Below, in pieces: positions 52,697 to 60,109 of a stretch of DNA of 64,000 bases. How positions within the stretch are numbered: position 1 is the stretch's first letter; each line of letters begins with the position of its first letter. The position numbers and the translations under genes were made by a program. The notes under the pieces are model-generated. The model worked only from the letters and a program-made list of their open reading frames with translations, had not been told where the DNA came from and did not search any database. Origin of the DNA: Sinorhizobium sp. 6-70 (GTDB taxonomy: Bacteria; Pseudomonadota; Alphaproteobacteria; Rhizobiales; Rhizobiaceae); contig NZ_JASKLS010000017.1 of assembly GCF_030124375.1 (NCBI RefSeq), positions 1-64,000 of the forward strand, given 5' to 3'.

Positions 52697-53254
52697 ATGC
52701 CGGACAAAAGAGTGGTCGGAATCTCGGGGAACATTACGCGCCCGTCCAAAACACGGAGTTTCGTCGATCATATCGTTCATCGGCTTGCGCTGAATGTCGG
52801 AGCCTCGGCACAGACATTCGACATAGAGGACTTCGGCCATTCTTTGCCGCATGCAAGGCGGCTGGACGATCTCGCGCCCGAAGCACGCTACATCGTCAAC
52901 CAGGCGATCACGGCCGACGTGCTGGTCGTCGGCTCTCCAACGTTCAAAGGCAGCTATACCGGACTGTTCAAGCACTGCTTCGACCTCTTCGATCCCTCAT
53001 CGCTGCGCGGCAAGCCGGTCATCCTTGCGGCAACCGGCGGCGGCGAGCGTCATTCGCTGATCGTCGAACACCAGCTGCGCCCGCTCTTCGGCTTCTTTGA
53101 AGCACTGGCAATGCCGACGGCAATCTACGCGTCGGACAAGGATTTCGCGGACGGCGCCCTGATCTCGGAAGCGATCCATGCCCGGGTCGGGCTGGCGGTC
53201 GACGAAGCAACGCGCGTGCTGGGACGCTCCGACCGGCGGAGCATCGCCGCTTAG
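52697..53254 (+). CDS. NAD(P)H-dependent FMN reductase (MsuE/SsuE-like)
   Basis: A 185-residue flavodoxin-fold reductase: GISGNITRPSKTRSFVDHIV for the phosphate site and VVGSPTFKGSYTGLFKHCFD for the flavin site; ATGGGERHSLI is the third family segment. It supplies reduced FMN to the monooxygenase encoded next. I place the start at ATG 52697, 5 bases after GGAGG, rather than at 52661. Confidence 0.9.
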   Translation: MPDKRVVGISGNITRPSKTRSFVDHIVHRLALNVGASAQTFDIEDFGHSLPHARRLDDLAPEARYIVNQAITADVLVVGSPTFKGSYTGLFKHCFDLFDPSSLRGKPVILAATGGGERHSLIVEHQLRPLFGFFEALAMPTAIYASDKDFADGALISEAIHARVGLAVDEATRVLGRSDRRSIAA

Positions 53255-53332
53255 CGCGCCGGGCCGGGAACAAGACATCGTGAATCAAAGCACCATTCAT
53301 GGCCGATCGGCCGAAAACCCTCGGAGGGCTCA

Positions 53333-54682
53333 ATGACCAGAAAGATCAAACTCGGCGCCTTTCTGCCCGGCGGCGGCCAGCATATCGCCGCCTGGAGGCA
53401 CCCGGAGGCTCCGGCCGACGGGGCGACAAGCTTCGAGTTCCACAAGAAGCTCGCGCAGACGGCCGAACGTGGCCTGTTCGACGCCTATTTTCTGGCGGAC
53501 AATCTCTCCGTCGGGCTCGGGGGGCGTGAAGGCGGGAACGCCAAGATCGCAGGCTTCGAACCGGTCACGCTGTTTGCCGCCCTCGCACCGTTCACGACCC
53601 ATCTCGGCTTTATCGCGACCGCGTCGACCACCTACGAGGAGCCCTATACGCTCGCCCGCAAATTCGCGTCTCTCGACCTTCTTTCCAACGGCCGGGCCGG
53701 ATGGAACGTGGTGACTTCGGCGGGCGACGAGACGGCTCGCAACTTCAACAGGGAAACGCAGCCGACCCATGCCGAGCGCTATGAGCGCGCCCATGAGCAT
53801 GTCGAGACGGTGAAAGCCCTCTGGGATAGCTGGGAGGACGACGCCTTTATTCGTGACAAGGCGACCGGTCGCTTTTTTGACGCCGGGCGCGTCCACGATA
53901 TCAATCACAGGGGCAGGCATTTCTCGGTGAAAGGGCCGCTCAATGCGCCGCGCCCGATACAGGGCCACCCCGTCGTCGTCCAGGCGGGACAATCCGAAGA
54001 CGGACGCGGGCTTGCCGCTGCGACGGCGGAAGTGATCTTCACCGCCCATCAGAATCTCAGTTCCGCCCAGGAGTTCTACCGGGACATCAAGGCGCGTGTG
54101 CGACGCGCAGGACGCAACCCCGAGCACGTGCTGATCATGCCGGGGGTCGCGCCGTTTGTCGGCCGCACGGAAGAAGAGGCGCGCAGCAAGTACGAGCGGC
54201 TGAACGAGCTCATCGTTCCAGAAGACGGCGTCGCCCTGCTCAATGGGTTGACCGGCGGAACGCTCGACCTGACGGGATATCCGCTCGACGGTCCGTTGCC
54301 CGTCAGCCAAGAGACCGAAGGCATGAAGAGCCGCCAGGCGCTGATCCGCAAGATCGCCGACGAGCACGGCTTCACGATCCGGCAGCTCTACCAGTGGATC
54401 GCGACCGCGAGAGGTCACTACACCGTCGTCGGCAGTGCCGAGCAGGTCGCCGATCAGCTCGAGGAATGGTTCCGCAACGAAGCGGCGGACGGGTTCAACA
54501 TCCTGCCGCCGTGGCTTCCCGGCGCGCTTGACGACTTTGTCGACCTGGTGATCCCCGAACTGCAGCGCCGGGGGTTGTTCCGGACCGCATATGAGGGTCG
54601 CACGCTTCGCGAAAACCTCGGCCTCCCCAGGCCGCAAAATCCATGGACGCAATCGCGCGAGGCCATTCAGGCCGCCGAATAA
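53333..54682 (+). CDS. FMN-dependent bacterial luciferase-like monooxygenase (NtaA/DszA/SnaA type)
   Basis: A 449-residue member of the two-component LLM flavin monooxygenases: LGAFLPGGGQHIAAWRHPEA, GLFDAYFLADN, SLDLLSNGRAGWNVVTS and HPVVVQAGQSEDGRGLAA are typical of the nitrilotriacetate/desulfurisation subgroup. With reduced FMN and oxygen it cleaves C-S or C-N bonds. An SsuABC-like importer follows, so an organosulfur compound is the likeliest substrate; an aminopolycarboxylate cannot be excluded. Confidence 0.9.
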   Translation: MTRKIKLGAFLPGGGQHIAAWRHPEAPADGATSFEFHKKLAQTAERGLFDAYFLADNLSVGLGGREGGNAKIAGFEPVTLFAALAPFTTHLGFIATASTTYEEPYTLARKFASLDLLSNGRAGWNVVTSAGDETARNFNRETQPTHAERYERAHEHVETVKALWDSWEDDAFIRDKATGRFFDAGRVHDINHRGRHFSVKGPLNAPRPIQGHPVVVQAGQSEDGRGLAAATAEVIFTAHQNLSSAQEFYRDIKARVRRAGRNPEHVLIMPGVAPFVGRTEEEARSKYERLNELIVPEDGVALLNGLTGGTLDLTGYPLDGPLPVSQETEGMKSRQALIRKIADEHGFTIRQLYQWIATARGHYTVVGSAEQVADQLEEWFRNEAADGFNILPPWLPGALDDFVDLVIPELQRRGLFRTAYEGRTLRENLGLPRPQNPWTQSREAIQAAE

Positions 54683-54704
54683 AACGCCAAAGGAGGGCAG
54701 GCAG

Positions 54705-55550
54705 ATGAGTTTGCAGGACGTCGACAGATCAATCCTCGCCAACCGCGGCGCCGATGGCGTGAAAGCGGAAGAATATCTCCAGCGGGCCAGCGTAAAGCTT
54801 CGAAACTGGCTGTCGCGCTACGGACTTCTGGCTGCCTTTCTCGTCTTCTGGCAGGCAGCCAGCAGCAGTGGTTGGCTCAATCCGGCCGTTTTCCCGCCGA
54901 TCGACGCGATCCTTTCTGCCATGTGGAGAGGCGTATTCGGCGGAGCCTTGCTCGACGATATCGCCATCAGCCTTCAACGCTCTGGCCTGGCATTCGTGGC
55001 TGCCGTGCTGGTGGCGATACCGCTCGGCCTTTTCATGGGGCAGGTGCGCCCGATCGAGCAGGCGCTCGACCCGATCCTTCAACTCTTCAGGCAGACATCG
55101 GCGCTGGCGCTTTATCCGGTGTTCATCCTGCTGCTCGGGCTCGGCGAGGCATCCAAGGTTTTCGTGATCTTCTGGGCCACATTGTTCCCGCTGCTCTTGA
55201 ACACGATCAGCGGGGTCAAGGAAGTCGATTCGAAGCTGATCGAAATGGCGCGCGTCTACGGAGCGTCGCGTCCGACCGTGTTCCGGCGCGTCGTCCTGCC
55301 CGGCGCCATTCCCTCCATCTTCGTCGGCCTGCGCCTGAGTGCCACGACCGCACTTCTGTTGCTGATCGCCTCCGAGATGATCGGCGCCAACAAGGGGGTC
55401 GGCTTCCAGGTCATGAATGCCCAATACAATTTCCAGATACCGCTGATGTTTGCGGCGATCTTCATCCTCGCCGGGCTCGGGCTCATCGCCAACTACGCGC
55501 TTGTCTTTGCCCAGCGCCGCCTCTGCCGCTGGAGCGATGTCTCGATCTAG
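54705..55550 (+). CDS. ABC transporter permease (SsuC/TauC-like)
   Basis: A 281-residue permease with six predicted helices; the EAA loop is EMARVYGASRPTVFRRVVLP. ASEMIGANKGVGFQVMNAQY near the end is characteristic of sulfonate/nitrate/taurine permeases. An AGGAGGG site precedes ATG 54705. A dispersed repeat separates it from the binding protein gene. Confidence 0.93.
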   Translation: MSLQDVDRSILANRGADGVKAEEYLQRASVKLRNWLSRYGLLAAFLVFWQAASSSGWLNPAVFPPIDAILSAMWRGVFGGALLDDIAISLQRSGLAFVAAVLVAIPLGLFMGQVRPIEQALDPILQLFRQTSALALYPVFILLLGLGEASKVFVIFWATLFPLLLNTISGVKEVDSKLIEMARVYGASRPTVFRRVVLPGAIPSIFVGLRLSATTALLLLIASEMIGANKGVGFQVMNAQYNFQIPLMFAAIFILAGLGLIANYALVFAQRRLCRWSDVSI

Positions 55551-55552
55551 CG

Positions 55553-55625
55553 CATGTCGCCCGAAAGTGTGCAGCGGTTTCGGGGCAACGACATGCATGC
55601 AAACAAAGACCTAAAGCGCGTGCAA
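55553..55625. repeat. Dispersed rhizobial palindromic repeat inside the importer operon
   Basis: Two nested stems: GCATGTCG (55553-55560) with CGACATGC (55590-55597), and CCCGAAA (55561-55567) with TTTCGGG (55579-55585). The tail AAACAAAGACCTAAAGCGCG follows. I recall this as a frequent intergenic repeat in Rhizobium and Sinorhizobium genomes. It lies between the permease and binding protein genes. Confidence 0.7.
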
Positions 55626-55674
55626 CGCGCGGTGCGCTTCGCCATCAACCTCTTCAACCAGGAAAGACGAACAC

Positions 55675-56664
55675 ATGACCATCTCCATTCGCTCCCTCGG
55701 TCTTGGCACCCTGTTTGCCATCGGCCTGTCCGGATATGCGGCGGCGCAGTCTCCCGATCCGGTGACCCTGCGCTACCTTGCCAGCCATGGCAGCATATCG
55801 GCGCACGAGCTCGCAGCCGAACTTGGCTACTTCGACGGCACGGGCATCAAGCTCGAGAACATCGGCTATGCGAGCGGCGGTCCGGAGTCGCTCTTCGGGC
55901 TCGCATCCGGCAGCGTCGACATAGGCTCCGCGGCAACCGCGGCCGTCATCAACTCGATCGCCAGCGGCAACGATTTTGTCGCCGCGTATCCGACCAACGG
56001 CATCAACGAACAGGTCAAGAGCATCTTCTACGTGCTCGAAGACAGCCCGATCAGATCCATCGAGGATATCGCCGGCAAGACCATTGCGGTGAACACGCTC
56101 GGCGCCCACCTCGACTACGCGGTGCGGGAAGCGCTGCACAGCAAGGGCTTGCCGCAGAATGCCGCCAACCTCGTCGCCGTGCCGGGCCCGCAACTGGAGC
56201 AGACCTTGCGCTCCAAGCAGGTCGACATCGCTGCCGTCGGATACTGGCAGGCAACGTTCAACGGCCAGATCGTGGACAATGGCGGCGTGCGCGCAATCTT
56301 CGATGACACCGATGTCCTTGGAGAGATTGCCGGCGGCTTTGCCGTTCTTCGCCGCGACTTTGTCGAGGAACACCCCGAAGCAGCCAGGAATTTTGTCGAA
56401 CAGTCTGCCCGCGCAGCCGACTGGTCGAGGGAAAATCCGGAAGAAGCACGGGCGCTGCTTGCAAAAATTCTCGAAAAACGCGGCGAGAATGGCGCACTGG
56501 CCAAGCACTGGACTGGCTTCGGGCTGCGGCCGGGCGCGCGTGCGACGGAACGAGATCTGGATTTCTGGATCGGCGTTCTCGAGCGTGAGGGCAGCCTGCC
56601 CAAGGGTAAGTACAAGGCCTCCGATCTTCTGCTCCAGACCACCGGCAGGGCTGCGGCAAACTGA
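55675..56664 (+). CDS. ABC transporter substrate-binding protein (SsuA/NMT1-like)
   Basis: A 329-residue periplasmic protein with a signal peptide (LGLGTLFAIGLSGYAAA). TLRYLASHGSISAHELAAEL, GYASGGPESLFGLASGSVDI and EDIAGKTIAVNTLGAHLDYA are typical of aliphatic sulfonate binding proteins. The gene order reductase, monooxygenase, permease, binding protein, ATPase makes a complete uptake and oxidation unit. Confidence 0.92.
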   Translation: MTISIRSLGLGTLFAIGLSGYAAAQSPDPVTLRYLASHGSISAHELAAELGYFDGTGIKLENIGYASGGPESLFGLASGSVDIGSAATAAVINSIASGNDFVAAYPTNGINEQVKSIFYVLEDSPIRSIEDIAGKTIAVNTLGAHLDYAVREALHSKGLPQNAANLVAVPGPQLEQTLRSKQVDIAAVGYWQATFNGQIVDNGGVRAIFDDTDVLGEIAGGFAVLRRDFVEEHPEAARNFVEQSARAADWSRENPEEARALLAKILEKRGENGALAKHWTGFGLRPGARATERDLDFWIGVLEREGSLPKGKYKASDLLLQTTGRAAAN

Positions 56665-56674
56665 GGGGCCTGCC

Positions 56675-57445
56675 ATGGGAGATGTCCAGACTTTGAAAAA
56701 AGGGGAGATTGCGCTGCGCGATCTCTCGAAATCCTTCCAGATCGGCGGGCGTTCGCTGAGGGTTTTGCGGAATGTGAATCTGGAGATCCGCTCCGGCGAA
56801 TGCCTCGCAATCGTCGGGGCCAGCGGATCGGGCAAGACGACATTGCTGCGCATCCTGGCGGGGCTCGACGCCGCAGATGCCGGCAAGGTGCTGATCGACA
56901 ACCAGCCGATCACGGGCGTGGGCAACGAACGCGCCGTCATCTTCCAGGAGCCACGCCTGCTTCCCTGGCAGACTGTGCTCGAGAATGTCGCCTTCGGCCT
57001 GGAGGTGAGGGGTGGCCATGCCCGTCACGCCAAGGAGCGCGCGCGCCATTACCTCTCCCTGGTGGGACTGGCCGAATTTGCGGATGCCTATCCCAAGCAG
57101 CTCTCGGGCGGGATGGCGCAAAGGGTCGGCATCGCGCGAGCGCTGACGGTCCAGCCGGAGATCCTGCTGCTTGACGAGCCATTCGGCGCGCTCGATGCGA
57201 TGACCAAGCTGACGATGCAGGAGGAACTGGAGCGAATATGGCGGGATGAGAACGTGACGATGGTTCTCGTCACCCACGATCTCGAGGAAGCGGTCTACCT
57301 CGCAGATCGCGTCCTGGTTCTTCCGAAGAGCAAGGACAGCAACCCGAAAATCATCGAGATCGATCTCGCCCGGCCACGTGATCGCAGCGAGCCGGGTTTT
57401 GTCCGGTACCGCAAGGATCTGCTCCGCGAGTTCGGGCTGCACTGA
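56675..57445 (+). CDS. ABC transporter ATP-binding protein (SsuB/TauB-like)
   Basis: A 256-residue ATPase. Walker A GASGSGKTT, Q-loop VIFQEPRLLPWQ, signature LSGGMAQR, Walker B ILLLDEPFGALDA and switch His in VLVTHDL are intact. It follows the binding protein gene by 10 bases and ends the operon; a RIME-like repeat begins 6 bases after its stop. Confidence 0.95.
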   Translation: MGDVQTLKKGEIALRDLSKSFQIGGRSLRVLRNVNLEIRSGECLAIVGASGSGKTTLLRILAGLDAADAGKVLIDNQPITGVGNERAVIFQEPRLLPWQTVLENVAFGLEVRGGHARHAKERARHYLSLVGLAEFADAYPKQLSGGMAQRVGIARALTVQPEILLLDEPFGALDAMTKLTMQEELERIWRDENVTMVLVTHDLEEAVYLADRVLVLPKSKDSNPKIIEIDLARPRDRSEPGFVRYRKDLLREFGLH

Positions 57446-57450
57446 GCGGG

Positions 57451-57557
57451 CTACTGCATGTTTCCTTAAATCGTAGCCGATTTAAGGATAAAAACATGCA
57501 GCAATTCAAAGTGCTGCAGGGCCCTTTGCGCGTCTGATAAGACGCGCGGCGCTGTAG
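57451..57557. repeat. RIME1-like intergenic palindromic repeat, copy 3
   Basis: A 107-base copy, the best preserved of three: CTACTGCATGTTTCCTTAAA with TTTAAGGATAAAAACATGCA as first palindrome, then GTGCTGCAGG...CGCGGCGCTGTAG as second. It starts just behind the ATPase gene and may terminate or stabilise its message. Confidence 0.87.
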
Positions 57558-57599
57558 TCTTGTGCGGCTCCTCCACAGGGCGTGTGGACGTCCATACCA

Positions 57600-57637
57600 A
57601 GAGCGTTTCACAGTCCACTGGAATTGTGAAACGCTCT
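57600..57637. repeat. Short palindrome, 13-bp arms
   Basis: AGAGCGTTTCACA (57600-57612) and TGTGAAACGCTCT (57625-57637) are perfectly complementary; the 12-base centre contains TCCA/TGGA, itself a mini-palindrome. The type (AGAGCGTTTCAC) looks like a dispersed rhizobial repeat. It lies 43 bases after the RIME copy. Confidence 0.7.
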
Positions 57638-57801
57638 GACGCATTGAAGCGGTGCTATCGGGGACGGAATGCCGAAGCCGATTCGACCTTCAAGCCGTCA
57701 TCGACCCGCGCGGGCGGTGTGTTCATGAATGTGGATAGTCGGTTTACGATCCGTCACGAGACCGAGTGCCCCATGACGGATGTGAGGGCGATGAATGCGG
57801 C

Positions 57802-57966
57802 CTAGTAGGGGATTCGAATGCTACCCGTCTCGCTCGCGGCAAATTCAGGCTCGGGATAGGCGCCCTGCCATTGAGCATAGGTCGTGTTGACGTCACCTGT
57901 ACCAGTGCTTGCGCATCCCGAAAGTGCCAAGAGCACTATCGCTGCAATCAGAAATTTAAGAGGCAT
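57802..57966 (-). CDS. Small lipoprotein, 54 residues
   Basis: A short gene easily missed. AAAGGAG lies 7 bases before the ATG at 57966. The product starts MPLKFLIAAIVLLALSGCAS: a lipobox LSGC with Cys18 as the lipidation site. The mature part, about 37 residues, has TTYAQWQGAYPEPEF and ends SIRIPY. It should be anchored in the inner or outer membrane. No family is recognised. It stands alone between repeats and a gap. Confidence 0.8.
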   Translation of the reverse strand: MPLKFLIAAIVLLALSGCASTGTGDVNTTYAQWQGAYPEPEFAASETGSIRIPY

Positions 57967-58344
57967 GGTATTCTCCTTTCGCCGGAGATCGCCCAGGCCT
58001 CAAGGGCCAGCTCTAAAATGTTCCCTCAAATTATCTTCGATGGCAAGCGGTCCTGCACACCTGCAAGCAGTCTTACCGATTGTTTTTTCAGCTTTTCCAA
58101 GCGGCAGGGCGGCAACGATGGCAGGCCAACCGGAAAGGTGCTGGCGACGGGCGCCTGAGGACGTGCAAAGCCCTTCGTCAAACTCGGTGGAACTGGCATC
58201 CGCCGCTTTATTTCGGCGGTTCGTCCGACGGTCGGGCAGCAGGTGGCGGCGCAGCATTGACAAATACCTGGCATGGGGAGAGCCTCCCGAGGACGTGGCG
58301 AAGAAGATCGCCGGGGTGCCCTTGCCGAAGCGGAGGGACGCGAG
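57967..58344. other. Gap between lipoprotein and FAD-binding protein genes
   Basis: The promoter of the lipoprotein must be just upstream of 57966. The remainder is partly filled by a possible 76-codon gene (58118-58348). I see no repeat here. Confidence 0.45.
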
Positions 58345-58348
58345 GTGA
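58118..58348 (+). CDS. Possible small basic protein upstream of the FAD-binding protein
   Basis: A 76-codon frame from ATG 58118 that ends in GTGA, overlapping the GTG start of the next gene. The product is basic and its last half, IDKYLAWGEPPEDVAKKIAG followed by VPLPKR, looks protein-like. There is no good ribosome site, so the start may differ (the frame is open to 57884). Coupling by overlap is the main support. No family recognised. Confidence 0.4.
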   Translation: MAGQPERCWRRAPEDVQSPSSNSVELASAALFRRFVRRSGSRWRRSIDKYLAWGEPPEDVAKKIAGVPLPKRRDAR

Positions 58349-59814
58349 CTTTCGTAAGCGGGGGGTGCCCCACGGTCGTGGTGATTGGCGGCGGTTTTAC
58401 CGGGGCGGTGGTCGCGGCAACTCTCGCACGCGATAAGAGCATGGAAGGATGGCAGATCGCCGTCTTCGAGCCGCGCGAACGTCTCGGTTGCGGTCTTGCT
58501 TATGACACGGATGATCCGGCGCATCGCGTCAATGTGCCGGCCGGGCGCATGAGTCTCGATCCGGACGACGCCGACCATTTCATCCGCTGGATGGAGCTTC
58601 GGGGCGAGCCGCGCGACGACAGGGATGCACAGGCGGCGGACGGCTATCTCTATCCGCGCCGCGGCCTTTTCGGCCGCTATGTCGCGGATGCCGTGGCGCC
58701 GCACCTCGGCAACGGCCGCATCGTCCACCACCGGCAGAGGGTTATCAGCGTTGAGCGGCGTGGTGGAGATTGGGAAATCCGGGGTGACGCCGGCACCACG
58801 CTTCGCGCCGACATACTGGTGATCGCAACCACCCATCCCGCCCCTGCGGCACCGGCGGGCATTGATAGCGTGTTGCAGGGGCACCCACGCTATGTGGCGG
58901 ATACCACGGCGCCTGGGGCTCTGGCGGCCATCCGCCCTGACGACCACGTCCTGATCATCGGCACCGGCCTCACGGCGGCGGATGTCATCGCTTCCTTGCG
59001 CACCACCGGGCGGACGGGGCCGATCACCGCCTTCTCCCGGCGCGGCCTCCGCTCGCGCGGGCATGCGGCCCAAGCCCAGGACCCCTATGGTGACTTCACG
59101 GCGGCGCCGTCGCGAACGGCGACAGAACTGCTCGTGCGCGTGCGGCGGGTCGTTGCCGAGGCCGAGGCGGATGGCTTTTCCTGGCATGCGGTCTTCGATG
59201 CATTGCGCAGCCAAGGCGGAGAGATCTGGCGCGGCCTGCCGGTCACGGAACGGCGGCGGCTGATACGCCATCTGCGCCCCTTCTGGGACGTTCACCGCTT
59301 TCGCATAGCGCCGCAGATCGATGCCATCGTCAGAGCCGGACTGCAGTCGGGCGGCATCCGCATTCTGGCGGGCCGGATCGATCGGCTCGAGAGAAACGGC
59401 GACGAGATCGCCGCGACGTTCCGGCGGCGCCACGGAGCCGGGATCGAGCACTGGAGTGTCGATGCCGTGGTGATCACAACGGGGCCGGCACACAAATCCG
59501 TTTTGAAGAGCCAGCCCTGGCTCGAAACGCTTTCAGCCGACGGCTACCTGCAGCCGGATGCCGTCGGGCTTGGCCTTGCCTGCAGCGAGACAAGCCGGGC
59601 GCTCGACAGTGAGGGCCGGGAGACGGAGACGCTTTTCATCGCCGGACCGCTCGCCCGCGGGACCTTCGGCGAACTGATGGGGCTGCCACAGGTCAACGAT
59701 CACGCCATCTTCGTGGCGGAGCAGGTGGCCGCACTTGCCCGCCGGCAGCAAGCCGCGAAAGCCGCTCCTTCGCGAGACGGATCGGAGGCATTGCGGTCTG
59801 CATCGACAAGTTAG
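58345..59814 (+). CDS. FAD/NAD(P)-binding protein (YdhS-like, NAD_binding_9 type)
   Basis: A 489-residue protein with a Rossmann motif VVVIGGGFTGAVVAATLA near the N-terminus, GCGLAYDTDDPAHRVNVPAG after it, and a second site DDHVLIIGTGLTAADVIASL. This layout belongs to the FAD-NAD(P)-binding family with E. coli YdhS; members include hydroxyacylglutathione-like annotations in error, and no reaction is established. GTG 58345 with GGAGGG upstream is my start choice. The stop codon (59812-59814) lies inside a large palindrome. Confidence 0.83.
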   Translation: MTFVSGGCPTVVVIGGGFTGAVVAATLARDKSMEGWQIAVFEPRERLGCGLAYDTDDPAHRVNVPAGRMSLDPDDADHFIRWMELRGEPRDDRDAQAADGYLYPRRGLFGRYVADAVAPHLGNGRIVHHRQRVISVERRGGDWEIRGDAGTTLRADILVIATTHPAPAAPAGIDSVLQGHPRYVADTTAPGALAAIRPDDHVLIIGTGLTAADVIASLRTTGRTGPITAFSRRGLRSRGHAAQAQDPYGDFTAAPSRTATELLVRVRRVVAEAEADGFSWHAVFDALRSQGGEIWRGLPVTERRRLIRHLRPFWDVHRFRIAPQIDAIVRAGLQSGGIRILAGRIDRLERNGDEIAATFRRRHGAGIEHWSVDAVVITTGPAHKSVLKSQPWLETLSADGYLQPDAVGLGLACSETSRALDSEGRETETLFIAGPLARGTFGELMGLPQVNDHAIFVAEQVAALARRQQAAKAAPSRDGSEALRSASTS

Positions 59815-59855
59815 ATCATTTCACTGTTTCATTGAAACAGTGAAATGATCTAACT
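59809..59855. repeat. 47-base near-perfect palindrome overlapping a stop codon
   Basis: Two 23-base arms, 59809-59831 and 59833-59855, are exact reverse complements with a single T between. The TAG of the upstream gene is within the left arm. As RNA it forms a very stable hairpin with almost no loop; as DNA it could extrude a cruciform. It may terminate transcription, or be a mobile-type repeat inserted at the gene end. Confidence 0.88.
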
Positions 59856-59867
59856 CTTTGAAACTAC

Positions 59868-59911
59868 GCAATTCCGGACGGAAAACCGTTACACACTTTT
59901 CCTGGAATTGC
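59868..59911. repeat. Second palindromic repeat, GCAATTCC/GGAATTGC arms
   Basis: GCAATTCC (59868-59875) pairs with GGAATTGC (59904-59911). The sequence between, with GGACGGAAAACCG and ACACACTTTTCC, matches my memory of a common rhizobial intergenic repeat. It follows the 47-base palindrome by 12 bases, so the two may form one composite element. The rest of the gap to 60109 shows nothing further. Confidence 0.6.
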
Positions 59912-60109
59912 TGTAGACCAGGATGCGGGCGGAAGACCGCACACAATTTTCCTCACCCCCTAAGCGTTTGATCGCTATCTTGAATGCCAAAAGCATGGGG
60001 CGAGCGCGGCCGGCTGCAGTCATTGCCTCCGGCGGAGCCAGCGGGTATTCCGATTGTCGGAGAGAGATTCGACGCGCCGGCCGCCGGCAGCGCGAGGGGG
60101 AACGAACCG

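Noticed and set aside
53330..54742. A 470-codon minus-strand frame opposite the flavin monooxygenase
   Set aside because: Antisense shadow of a clear luciferase-like monooxygenase.
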